From assembly GCF_000208745.1 (NCBI RefSeq), contig NC_030856.1, positions 726,354 through 790,353 of the forward strand: 64,000 nt of DNA. Reading direction: 5' to 3'. Source of the DNA: Theobroma cacao. Taxonomy: Eukaryota; Streptophyta; Magnoliopsida; Malvales; Malvaceae. Of this stretch, positions 45,501-57,515 are shown in pieces. The notes beneath the pieces were generated by a model that saw nothing but the letters and a program-made list of their open reading frames with translations, ran no database searches and was not told where the DNA came from. A program made the translations under genes and the position numbers. Positions within the stretch are counted from its first letter, which is position 1; each line of letters starts with the position of its first letter.

Positions 45501-46388
45501 TATGCCACAAGAAGTTGATATTCCTGCACCTGTAAACACCACTAGATGCCTACTCTGCAAAATACAAACAAATAACTTAAAGAGGCCGATTGGCATAAAT
45601 CAATCATAAATAATTATATGCACCGGTGACATGAGTGAGTTGCATAGGTTCAAACCTTTTGTATCAATTTTGCAAGTTGTTCGATCTGCCATTACATAAG
45701 TTAAACTCACATTAGCAAAAGCAGCAAACATATTACGAAATCTTATCAATTATCATACAGTACAATGCCAGAAGACTGATTCTACAATCTGTACAGAATG
45801 ATTAAGAATCTACATTGCCATAAACCAAATCACAATCAAATCAGTGCATGAATGTTTAAAACATTTAACAAAATAAGAACTACCTGAGCCTTTATCGCCC
45901 TTAATTGGCTTACAACACACAGTTCACCCCTATAATCATGTTCCACCCTTGCACACTCATAGTGAAACGCATGATGGTGATCAACATTGGTCCTAACGAT
46001 ACACTATAAATTTCCACTTAAACATTCGAATCCAATCACAAAAAGTACTACAAGCTAACAATTTCCAGATCAAGCCCAATAAAACACTGGTCTTGCTACC
46101 CTAAATGCCAATACCCTGAAGGCAAAATCATTCAAAAACACAATCTTTACAACATTACACCAAACTTTCAGCCTAGAACAACTAACTACCACTAATGGGT
46201 ATTACAAAAGCTGTCTCATTTGGAACATAATCATCAAAAAAACAAAAACAACCACACCAAGAAACCAAAAAGAAAAAAAAAGAACTTACTTTATCTTGTA
46301 AAACATGAGCTGAGTCAAAGAACTCTGTCATTCCAACTTGACCCACATCTTCTATGAAAGAAAGCTTCTCTGCATAGCCCAGAGACAT
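39600..46388 (-). CDS. SRT1: Sirtuin SRT1 (SIRT6-class NAD-dependent histone deacetylase)
   Basis: NAD-consuming protein deacetylase of class IV, nuclear in known plants. Fourteen exons in phase, 465 residues: 46388-46290, 45685-45656, 45554-45462, 44960-44841, 44576-44476, 44215-44107, 43726-43647, 42820-42742, 42201-42148, 42016-41920, 41401-41319, 40839-40772, 40308-40206, 39881-39600. NAD-site motifs: GAGIS 52-56, DFRGP 63-67, NVDGLH 115-120; catalytic His134 in ELHGN; zinc cysteines C142, C145, C167 and C172; later GTSLQITPA and VNLQKTPKD. The long C-terminal part after the catalytic domain ends in a basic [10 protein letters not shown] nuclear-type signal, as in Arabidopsis SRT1 (At5g55760). 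All catalytic residues are present. Confidence 0.96.
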
Positions 46389-49300
46389 ACTGGAAACTCA
46401 CTCTCTCCCTCTCTCTCTAAAAACAGTTTCCTTCTCTCTGTGGAAAGTGTTTCTTGGGATCAAAAAGAAAGGAAAGAAAGAGAGAGAATGAAGGGTCTTT
46501 AAATTTCTCTCCTTTTTTCTCCCCTTCTTCTCTAATTTGCTCCGGGGAAGAAAACAAGAGCAGTAAAAGAAGGGTTTTTATTTTTTTGGGCTCCCTTTAA
46601 GGAGACCCCAACTCAAAAGCCAAAATTGGCACTTGCTTCACCTGCACACAGAGAATCAAAGAATTTTTTCCCATTTGAAATTGAAATAACATTTATGCCC
46701 CCCTTCTTTTTCACCATTAAATTCATTTATTCTTTTTCCAATTTTAGATTTTTTTAACAAATTCTTTGATTTTTTTTAAAAAATATCAAAAATTAATTGA
46801 GAATAGGATAAATCATCCGTCTTAATCGATTAATATTGAAATTGAAATAATCGAATCAAATTAATCAAATTCAATCAATTTCGATCAATTATTTTAATTT
46901 AATCATTAATATTTACCTCTAAAATTAATTATAGCAGTGTCAAATACAAACTCAACAACATAAATCATAGTTATTATTGTGAAAATATTGATAAATGGGA
47001 GACAATTGTTTGTGAGAATTGGTGGTTTAGGGCCATTTACTTGGGCCTTCTGTAGCTCCAATTATTGGATAAAAGTGTCCAATTAATTTTGGTAGGTACT
47101 TCCAATATTTCAACACTTCCTATAATTGTTAGTGATAAGTAAATGCCCTTAGCTGGCACTTCTCCTTCAAAATTTTATCCAAAAGAAAACATTTATTAGT
47201 AACATGGCCTTTTGGAACTTGGATCCATCAAAGAAACTTTTCTTAGGGTTATAATGTTAATCCACGAACAATAACGTATTATCGAATAAGTTTTTTGAGA
47301 TTTTAATTTTTACTCTCGAGATATCTTGAAATAGAAATTTTTTAAAATCAGAACCCTTTATTTCAATTTCTTTCAAAATCAAAAAGTAATAAATATTTAA
47401 GGACGAAGAGAGTAAGTATCATGGCTTTTGGAATTTGGACCTAGTAATGAATTTTTCTTAGGATTACAACCTTAATTCTAAGAACAAGAACCCATCATCA
47501 ATTAAGATTTCCTCGAGCCTATGTTTTACTCTTGAGATGTCTCAAATTAAAATCTTTTCAAACTCAAAATTTTTTATCTTAATCTTCATGACAATAGAAG
47601 AGAAATAAACATTTAAAGTCGAAGAGAGTATTAAAGGGTGTTATTAGTATCATGACCTTTTTGGAATTTGGACCCATCAAAGAAATGTTTCTTAGGATTA
47701 CAATTTTAATTTTATAACAAGAAGTAGGATTGTCAACGAGTAAGATACCTGTTAATTTTAAAATACCTGAACTCTAATCCTATGAAAAATCAAATATCCG
47801 AATCTTATTAACTACTTGAATAATTTTAAAAATTACTACCCTAACCCTAACCTTAACCCTAATACATTCCCACTACTTTATAATTACCTTAACCCGTTCA
47901 AAAACCCGATTAGATAAAAAAATTGTCACAATATTCTTCATGGGTACCTAATTACTTGAACTCAAACCCAAACTCGTATTCATATACAATAATATTTTTT
48001 CTAAATATTTCATATAATTAACTACTAATTAAATTAATTAAATTTAAATTTAAATAATCAAAAAGTGTTTATAAACGAACATAATATACAATATAAGTAA
48101 ATATTATTTTATTGTTTAGTAATTATTAACTTATATAAAAATGATTATATTCTTTATAATCTTTATAAATGAATATAATATATAATATAAAGTGTATATA
48201 TTAAAAGACATTACAAGTAATATATTATAAAGTGTGTATATATATATATATATTATAACTAATAATTTTATAAGTTATAATTTTTATAATGTTAACACAA
48301 AATAAAAAGCAAATATATTTATATTTAAAGTATATATATATATATAATATAGTAATTATATTTCTTATAAATGAATCCAATATATATAAAGTAAAAATAT
48401 TAAAAGACATTACAATGTAATTAATAATCATAGTTTCATTAATTAATTTAATTAATTATATGAGTTTGTCATTAATTATATGAAATTAAAAAAAATAATT
48501 AAGTTTCAAAACTATTATAATCTCACAACTTCTTTTAAAGTTTGTATATTATAAGTTTATATAAACAAAGGTGTATATGTAATAATTAATAATTTTGCAA
48601 GTTATAATTTTCGTGATGTTAATATAAAATAGAAAATAAATATATTTATATTTAAAGTATATATATACTAAAAGTATTAGTATATACATAATATAGTAAT
48701 TATATTTTTTATAAATGAACTCAATATATATAATGTATATATTAAAAAAATTTCAAGTTAATTAATAATTATAATTTCATAAATTAATTTAATTAATTAT
48801 ATGAGTTTGTCTTTAATAACATGAAATTAAAAAAAATAATTAGATTCCAAAATTATTCAAATCATTGGAGAGTTGAATGTGGGGAAGGAACTAGTTGTTT
48901 TATGATTAGCTATTCTATCATGGGTCGTTGAGCAAGCTAACTTTAATACCCTAGAGTTATATAGGCTTTGAAGCCATGGGATAGAGAACATCATAAAATA
49001 ATTAGCACACTAATCATAATCATAGAATAACCTCTTGAAACTATAAAATTCAATTACAAAAAAAAAAACCAAAAACTAACAAAATATACTCATACAAGGG
49101 TTGGGTATTTTATTTAGGTTCAATTGTACAACAAAATTAACAAAAAAAAAATTTAAAGTTTAAAGAAAACATTTCAAATCAAAATACTCTTCATAATTTG
49201 CTTGAATCTAAAGAAAGAATAAAATCATCATAAATCAGAACTAACTACATATTATCCATGAAAACTCTAAATACATGTAATGAAAAATCCAAATAAAAGA

Positions 49301-49519
49301 AAAATAGAATCAAAGAATAAAACAATTAATAAGACATAATGTCATTTTGAGTAATTTAATTTTGAGCGATTTGATGATTGAAAAACTTGTAACCCTTTTT
49401 CATACGTAAAGACTTCAATATAAAATTGACCTTGAAAATGATGGAGGCTTAAGTTTGAGAAAGTCAGGAAGAGAAATATCTAGAAGTCCCTTCTCAACCT
49501 CATGATGTTGGCGATCGGC
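46389..49519. other. AT-rich intergenic and repeat DNA upstream of SRT1
   Basis: Holds the SRT1 promoter (first few hundred bases, CT-rich 5'UTR). Diverged repeats follow: three copies of a GGA..T.GGACC.AT.AA-type block near 47220, 47440 and 47670, a CCCTAA cluster at 47839-47864, and an AT tandem duplication at about 48230-48870. No gene seen. Confidence 0.5.
48230..48870. repeat. ~341-base AT-rich tandem duplication
   Basis: Two imperfect copies. AATTAATTTAATTAATTATA followed by TGAGTTTGTC occurs at 48441 and 48782, with matching flanks (AATATATTTATATTTAAAG upstream of each). Confidence 0.8.
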
Positions 49520-49861
49520 CTATCCTTGGGAGCTAGGGGATTCTTGTACTGTAGGTCTCCCCTCTACTACCCTTTGTATATCCTCCATATGGGTTGCCAT
49601 CATCTCTACAACCCGATTGACTCCTTGTAGGCCTGCCGCCAAATCCTCGATGGTAATACCCCCAGTTGGGTGTCTATCTACATCACCTGAGGACTGTCCC
49701 TCCTCTTGCCTACTCACAGGTGTATCCGCCTTCACCGGCCTAGTGGCCCTGCCACGTCTACCTCGGCCCCTCCGGGTGGATGCCCGTGGCCTACCTACCA
49801 TCTCAATAGGAGCATCTTGCTCCCCCATCCGTCTTGAGGCAGCTCGTGTCTTAAGCGGCAT
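49520..49861 (-). pseudogene. Ty3/gypsy gag N-terminal fragment
   Basis: A 113-codon frame starting MPLKTRAASRRMGEQ, with an Arg/Gly-rich block (RRGRGRRGRATR) and a helix (DLAAGLQGVNRVVEMMATHM). This resembles the start of plant Ty3/gypsy Gag proteins. It lies about 220 bases downstream of the primer binding site on the same strand. The frame ends at 49520, and no capsid, protease or polymerase sequence follows, so the element is truncated. Confidence 0.65.
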
Positions 49862-50070
49862 TCTTACTTAGACAAGACCAAACACCTGTTATTAAACACA
49901 TTTCATAATCATACTTAAGGAAAAATGTGGTTTCTAAGATAGGGAATTTATGTGATCACTTGGTTGTAAAATGTGCAGCTGTTCACATTTCACAATTGGA
50001 GTTTCCACATAAAAACCCGACTCTCCGCTAGACCAACAAAAAGAAGTCCTAAGATCTAGACAAACCTAGC

Positions 50071-50080
50071 TTTGATACCA
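50071..50080 (-). other. Retrotransposon primer binding site
   Basis: TGGTATCAAA on the minus strand, next to the LTR end; it resembles the initiator-Met tRNA complement TGGTATCAGA used by plant LTR elements. Confidence 0.65.
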
Positions 50081-50084
50081 ACTT

Positions 50085-51207
50085 TATCACGACCCAAATT
50101 CCGGGCCATGACCGACGCATGGGCCCAATGGACATAGTTCACTAAGCCCAAGCAAACCTATTAATCTGACGTGTTCATCATCCCATCATAACGGCTAAGT
50201 CATATTTCATAACTTATAATCAAAATAAAATTAAACATTTGCCCACTCATATTGGCATACCAATTAAGTGTACATTGCCTACAACATGTATCTTAATAAT
50301 TTACATTAAGTTTGCTTATACATCTCAAAAAGAAGACTTGACTTCAAACGGAGGAACTCGGACGAATGTACAGCTACTAAATGCCGAGACACCTACCAAA
50401 AGATGGATATAAGTCTACAAGGATACCTCGTCTTAGTTACCTGCTGCCTCGTGATCAATTGATTGTAGAGCCTTTAAATGACTCCAAATCCCCTAATTGT
50501 CCAAACGAGATGATGGGGTTTCCTTAGAACCTTAGGGCTCATTTGTAGTCAAATTCTCTTCTAATAGCTTCCAAATAAATAGTGTAATTTTTTCTTTCTC
50601 TCTCTAGAACGTCTAGCTAGTGAGAGAAAGTGCAGAAATGAGATTTATCAAGAGTTTTAAAGTGAGAGGATGAAAGAGTACAAGGGTTTATGGAAGGTTA
50701 CACCAAAAGCATGAAAATTTGAGCTAGAGAGAAAAAGTTATGGAAGCTTAAAGAAAACTCCCATGGAGGAATTGAAGAAACGTAAGAGGGCAGAAGAAAG
50801 AAGAAGACAAGTTGCTGAAAATTCAAGATATTTATAGGCCAAACTTATCTATTCCCTTAAAATTACGAAATTACCCCTCCTCCAATCTTTTATGCAATCT
50901 TTTTGTTCTTTTGACACTGAGACAAGGTCCATAATGGTATAAACATACTCGGGTTCATAAAAACTTAAAATTTTAACCCGAGGTGAAAAATGACCATTTT
51001 GCCCCTATCGTGAAAATCACTTTCATTTCTAGTTTTTTTCGTGTTTTTATCATTACACGTCATTTATGCAATCTTATGCCTATTTAGACCTTAAAATATC
51101 ATAAAACTTTCTTTTGGAAGCTTATTAGAGAAAATGACGAAACTACCCATGGCTCATATTATTACATCTATATTTAGTTACAAGCCTATAGAGGTTGGGG
51201 TCTCACA
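50085..51207 (-). mobile_element. LTR of a truncated Ty3/gypsy retrotransposon
   Basis: On the minus strand the LTR begins TGTGAGACCCCAACC at 51207 and ends GGTCGTGATA at 50085 (expected TG...CA; the end appears mutated from GTGACA), directly followed by the primer binding site. A TATAAATA box lies at 50829-50836. The only LTR seen is the 5' one; no second LTR is found in the window. Boundaries are assigned by motif, not alignment. Confidence 0.65.
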
Positions 51208-52080
51208 GTATCGGGGGTTTTTGATACGGTATTCAAGAATAGGAAAAACTGGCTTCAAGGTAAGCCTTTCAAATAGACGTCTATCTTTAAGACTTATTTC
51301 GCCCCTACCACTCGGTATGCAAAGGGAAATAATGCGAATAGTCTCAAGGATACAATGAAGCTAACGTTTAACTTTCATATTGCACTTACAAAGTAGACCG
51401 CTAGATACACCCGAGGGTTTGCAAAGTTGTTTGGCCTTAGAACCAACTTTTTGCAACAAGTAGATAATAAGGAATTTAAAATATCTTGAAGATGAAGGAA
51501 ACTCTAGTGTTTATGTTTATAATAAAACATAACACTTTTCTTACTCTCTGATTTTTTGTGTGTCTATGGTGTGTCTAAAATAGTTGGCACCAAGTCCTTT
51601 ATATAGGCTTCCAAGTGTCTCTTCTTCAAGGACACAACCTTTTTATAAAGACACATTTTTGTCTAAAAAGCATCTTTATGATTTTTGCCAACATAATTTT
51701 TAGATATAGTTATTATTTCAATAGTCATCTTATGAATAGATAACTATTCATTTCACAAATTATAACCTTTGAGTTATATATTGAAGCAATAACTATTCAC
51801 TTTAACTTTTGAGCAATGGTATCTTTTCAATCATGTCTCTTAACTTTTGGATATGAACTTTCAAGAGACATAACCATTCATATGAAAACATGTCTATATC
51901 TAATAGACACATTAGATCACTTTTCGTAACATAACTTTTGATCTAATAATAACTTTTTCATCATGTGAAATATCCTTTAATTTTAAAAATATACTAACAA
52001 ATATTACCAGATTCTCGTCTATCTTAAACTGCAATTGAGATCACACAATACAAATTTTTCTGAAACATAATTTTTTCTGT
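51208..52080 (-). mobile_element. Possible second LTR-like repeat
   Basis: Noncoding DNA abutting the gypsy LTR, with a minus-strand CCTATATAAAG box near 51597-51607 and short repeated phrases (ATAACTATTCA, AACTTTTGA). The look is of an LTR or other repeat, but I found no reliable ends or coding remnants. Confidence 0.25.
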
Positions 52081-54766
52081 TAGTTTAAGCCAAGGCAGAG
52101 TGATAATAAACTTTATTCATTTCTCTGCAGATGAAGTCAAAACTGAAATCTTGGAATTCGTTATCAAAAAAAATTGAGCAAGAGACCAAAAGAAACTGCC
52201 ATGAGCCCATGACTTAACTTGATTACAAGAAAGAACAAAAACACTTAAAAACTGGAAGTTAAGGTCATCAATTTCTGATTCTCCTTCGAGAAATGTGATT
52301 GACAATTAATCTTAATGGTGTCACATTGTCACTGGAACATGACATAATGTCTTATGTCCTCCTTATCTTCTCTGCTTTCTTCACTCTCTTGTCATTATTG
52401 TCCTTTACCCTCTTTGCTTATTTTGGGGGTCCAGGACATTGAATGTAAGCACATTCAAGCATTTTTACACTTCCAATACTTCCCAACCTATCTCATTCAC
52501 TTCAGTCCTGGTAGATCCCCCAAATAATTGAAAAACATCAGACTAATCTTTATGTAAAATGCTCCAAACTACAAGGAATCATTAGAAGGAACATAAACAT
52601 GGTTATGATACAAAGTGGAATTTAGAGCCCAAAACCAGGGAGCAAAAGCTGCCATGTGGAATATGATTTGACAATCTTGTCACTAGCTTTACAGGTCTCT
52701 TGTTCTTTTGACAGCAGAGCCGAAGGCCTCAAGTCATATCTAGATCTTCATGTTTCATCCCATTAGGGAGTTCCCAATCAAAATCATTTCTCAATGAGAA
52801 ATCAGTAAGACTTACATGAAGCTCATTCCTTTTTATGAAACTAAAACAAAAATTCTTGTCTGTCATGCAACTAGTTAATGAGATATTCCTATTTAGATTT
52901 GAAATGCACAAATTCAAGAGTTTAGGATATGAAAGCTGCATCCAAAATATGAAAGTAGATGGATGTAGTGGTCTCCTTATCTCATTACGTGTAAGCTCAA
53001 TTAATTTAGGAATGACATCTAATTAAATTTTATTATATTAATACATGTTGATAATATAAATTTTAATGATTTTGCGTGGTAATTAATCTGCTTCGAGCTT
53101 ATGCTCTCAGCTAGTTATAATCAACATGCAAAAATCAAACCACCTGTTGTAACAATATTGAGTCAGGGATGAAGTTAGAGTATTTTTAAAAGAGTCAAAC
53201 AGAAAATGACATTATATAGTCAAAAATAATTTTCTATATAATTCGATTCTCATTTATCTAAAAGATTAAATAAAATTTACAAAATATTAGACATATAAAA
53301 AAAAAAATTCACCCTTAGGAGACCATAGCTTACATGGATAAGGACTCTTCTAAGCTTAGAATCTAATACTTACTACACTGCCACTACTTGGGAGCTCACA
53401 CACTATAAAGAAAATTACTTGTTTAAGGTAAAAACAGAAAGGAACATATAATCAATAACAATTTTTTATCTTATAATAAATTGAAGTTAAAAAAGTATAC
53501 TATTAATATATACTAATAATGCATGCTGAAATTGAGTAATTTATCTTTAAATATTAGAAAAAACAAAAGGCATAATATTTAAATCTTGTTAATTTCCAAA
53601 ATTCTTTCATAGTTGTATGGTGTCATAACTACTTAGAATTTGGCTTCTAGGACATTTCTTCATGTTTTCAATAAAAGAGAAGCAAATTTCAATAGTGACT
53701 TGTGTAAAGTATCTTGACAAAAAAAAATCTTTTTTCTTCGATATGTTTCGGAATAAAATCTTTTTCAAATCGAAAATTTTTTAAACTTAATTTTCGTAAA
53801 ATTCCACGTGGAATTAAAAAAGAAACCATGGCAAATTTAGTTAATTAGAACAGTAGTCTTCCGTGATTGATGAGGTGATAGTGGGAAAATAACTTCTTAG
53901 AACATGGCTTCTTCTTTTTTTCTTTGACTTTGAATGTTTTGATAAAGTTTTCAAAATTAAACCAATGTCATGATTGTTTTTAAGAACATATTTTGGTATG
54001 GAGAGATAGCCAATGGGTTCATGATTGTCATCTACTTACAAAATGGAGGTCAATTCATTGAGATTCCCTCTTGATTTTTTCTATTTTTTCCCCAAAATAT
54101 TAATGATTCTTTCATTCCTTAAATATTCCCCCCTGTTAAACTCTACCACAGTCTATTTAATAAAAATGATGGGCAATAACCTTTCTATATAGAGATGAGA
54201 ATCACTCTCTATTGCCACCTTCCTAGCTAGTTCTTGATAAAGGAGAGAGAGAGAGAGAGAGGAGAAAAGCTACTATAAATGGAAACCAATTAATGGGTGC
54301 TTGCTTCATGCTATTAAAATTTACTCTTTTCGTCTTTTTTGTTTTAAAATTTTTTAAGAAAATTAAGTTAAAAATCTTTGATTTTTATGTATATTATATT
54401 ATATTATATTATATTTTAATTTCATGAGAAATAAGAGTATCATATGTTTAAAAAAGAAAAAAAAAAGAATTCAATTTGATATATCTCGAAAAGGAAAGTT
54501 CAATAAAGAAGAAGAGATGAAGAGACCAAGCAAACGAATCGAGACTAAGTCATTGCGAGCGATGATTTCATGTTAGGAATATAACATGTATTTTCTCCAA
54601 CAAAAATAGTGAACTTCCATGCAAGAAAAGACAAAATATGGAACATGTTGCTCAAACTTCCACCAAGTAAAGTAACCTTAAAAATAAAAAGAAAACACGT
54701 ACAAGTTGATCATAAAGAAGATTAGAGAGTCCTTAATTGAGACCGCTCTCTACGCAACAGTGACTC
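52081..54766. other. Intergenic AT-rich DNA
   Basis: No gene or RNA recognised. Includes a (GA)n run at 54245-54261 and AT-rich low-complexity sequence. The last part contains the 3'UTR of the minus-strand mutase-like gene. Confidence 0.4.
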
Positions 54767-56357
54767 TTATTTTATAAAGTCAGCAAGGCTAATTAGTTCG
54801 AAACTTCCTTGCTTTAACACTGTATCTTCTTGGTGATGATGACCAGAGCAAAGTGATGGTGAATCTGTTCCCATGATGCTGCAAATTGGCCAAAGCCATC
54901 GAAAGAAGAAGAAAAGATATGAGCATTTCAAAGTGAAAACGAAGCATGCAAAGATACAAAGAGTCAATGGCTAACCTTTGATCCATGATGACAACAGATC
55001 GAAGCTCACAATGCTCAAAGCTGAAAGCAAAATTGTCTAATTATGATAACCCGAATTGTATCCGAATATATGTAACAGGGTAATAGTTTTGTTATTTAAA
55101 TTTTTATTTGAACTTAATTATAAGATATTTTAATATTTCTTAATAATGTTACGTGTTGCAAGATACTCGATTATAAGATATTGTGGTGAGGGCTCACCGT
55201 TTGCACAATGGATTGCAGTCATTTCTTGGTATGTTTATCAGTATATTCTGCAGGACTATGCCATGGCTCACGACTACAATCTCCTTCTCCGGCCTTGTCC
55301 ATAGCCTGGAAAAGGGCAAGGGGGACGATTTGCAGACATGTTAAAACTAGTGTAACGTAAAGAACTATACTTCCTTTTTACATAGATTTTCGAATGAAGA
55401 AAGTTGCAGTCACCATTTCAAAAACCTGGCACCTCTTGCAGCAAGTTCTTCCATGGACTCCCGAATGTCTGGATTCCACAATTTGTCATCTTCACCGTCC
55501 ATCTAACAGGTATGGAACTTAAGTTTTGTGTATGCATATTTTGATTCTAAATGAACCCTGGTCTAACATATAGATTAAAGATAGATTACCATTGAAAAAT
55601 CAATTGTGGGGAAACGAGACCGATAATCACTGACCTTTCTCCTCATATCACATGGACGAACCCCCTACGATAACATATGATTAACTGATAGTGTATATGA
55701 TTATTTAATTCGTTGACTATGTATCAAATATAGAATTCAGCCCTACCAGACGGTCTCGACAAAGATCAACTGCCATAACCTTTGGATGACGATCACTGCC
55801 GAAAACTCCAACAGCTGTTTGCATTGCTCTGGATTGATTACATTTACACTGATTAACTAAGTTTGATCATTGATCCTGGAACATGATCATGAGAGGCTTA
55901 AAACATGTTCGAAATCGAAGTACCTTGACAAAGGGGAAGTGATGACTAACTCAATCCTGTCAAGCAGCCCACGAGCATGAACATCTCTTCGCAAGTGACC
56001 AACCTGGAGGGAAAAACCATGAAAACTTGTTGAGTTTCCTTTCATCATCACAAACACATGTAAAAATGATTGGAAATTACATGACCCTGCATGGGATTTC
56101 GACCTGCTGCAAGCCTAATGGCGAGAGCTGTGCATCAAACAGATCCTGAGACAACAGTGCTTCACGATTCTTGTCTCCTTCTACATTGTGCATAGCTTGT
56201 CCATGCCTCACCTACGGAAAAAAAAACATGCAACATGCAACTCAAAAACAAGCAACGTGCATCATGCTTTGTTATGAATATATGATTGTATACAAACCAA
56301 GTGAAGAACTTTGCCACGCCGCCATGGATACGGAAACTGAGCTGCTCCGACATCCAT
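54767..56357 (-). CDS. Phosphoglycerate-mutase-like family protein (histidine phosphatase superfamily)
   Basis: Nine exons in phase give 252 residues: 56357-56298, 56211-56104, 56003-55924, 55828-55747, 55664-55590, 55502-55414, 55305-55198, 55020-54976, 54878-54767. The phospho-acceptor motif is LVRHGQAMHN with His23; the second catalytic His is His179 in VVVSHG. Arginines of the phosphate pocket occur in ITSPLSRAMQT and CRDRLGVRPCDMRRK. Other family hallmarks are WNPDIRESMEEL, FLKWLWTRPEKEI and FEHCELRSVV. It matches the plant 'phosphoglycerate mutase-like protein 1' group, whose substrate is not well established; glycolytic mutase activity should not be assumed. The start is chosen for the short N-terminus typical of the group (M.VGAA...YP.R.K.LHLVRHG). 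No targeting signal is visible. Confidence 0.9.
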
Positions 56358-57159
56358 TTTTTAGTACAAAAAACGAGGGACACGAAAGAACAAAAAGCGT
56401 CAGGTAAAGGATGCAAATTTATAGAAATCGTGTGAAATTGTTCTAGAAAGTGCATGTAAACTTCCTATTAACTAATGATTTTGAGGAGTCAATGTAGAGT
56501 TAATCTGAAAATTGATCTTTCATCTAAATTAAAAACATTAACTTCAATAGACAATTTTAGGTTTGAATATTAAGAATGAGTAGAATTTTGTTTCTAATTG
56601 ACTATCATATATATATAGTCATTGGACCTAGATCAACTCTAACGATCGTCAGATCAATTGATTTGGTGATCCGATGCTTAACTCGGGTTAGTTCTTTAAT
56701 TTGAATCATTTGTAATTTTGATTAAAAAAAATTCATGTTGATCCATCGACTTTACAATAAAAATAATAATTTATCGGATTTTTTATTAGTTCAAATTCTT
56801 GAACCCAATCGTTGTCGGGTTCAATTTTGATAACTATAAAATAAAGCACACTCAACAATATTCATAAATTAGTCAATGATTGTTAATTCTTATCCTTTTA
56901 GACTCCAATTATTTGATACAAAGGGAAGGTGCTTCATATTTCAACACTTCCTATAATTAGATATTTGGAATGTTGTGATAACTGCCTAAACGAGGGATGT
57001 TGTGACAAACTTTCTCTTAGCTATAACTAGCATTCATGATCAAGAACATCATTAGCCTCTCTTTAAATCAAATTTTAATCTTTGCAAAACTAATTTTTAC
57101 CTTTGTACATCTAACACACGTTCTAATATAATTCACGTAAAATCATTTAAATAAAATTT
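56358..57159. other. Upstream region of the mutase-like gene
   Basis: AT-rich promoter/spacer; no gene seen. Confidence 0.4.
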
Positions 57160-57515
57160 TGATATAATATCTAAAAAAGTTCATGAATTATTAAAAAAAT
57201 TCAAATATATTCTCTTTTTATTATTTTTAATTAAATTATTAAATTAATCATTATATGTCACATGACGTTGATGTGACATGTTGACGGATTAACGTGTCAT
57301 AATTACTGATAACATGACATGATGTTGTGACTACATAGTATTTAAATATATCCTTCACATCAGCACCATATCAACATCATTAGTCAATTATTAATGATTA
57401 AGATCTATTTAATTAAAAAATAAAAATATATGAACTTAATTAAAGGCAATAGAAAGAATAAGAGTTTATTTAAAATCTCTCGAATAATTCAAGGACTTTT
57501 TAAAACATTATTATG
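57160..57515. mobile_element. Fold-back MITE, second copy of the family
   Basis: The left arm (AAAAAAGTTCATGAATTATT ...) is complementary to the right arm (GAATAATTCAAGGACTTTTT). The centre has CATGACGTTGATGTGACATG and repeated CATGACATGATGTT. Arrangement and central sequence resemble 16558-17075. No coding capacity. Confidence 0.65.

Noticed and set aside
47839..47864. Interstitial telomere array
   Set aside because: Only about four degenerate hexamers, not the 7-base plant telomere unit.
48225..48431. 68-codon Ile/Tyr-rich frame
   Set aside because: Translation of AT-repeat DNA.
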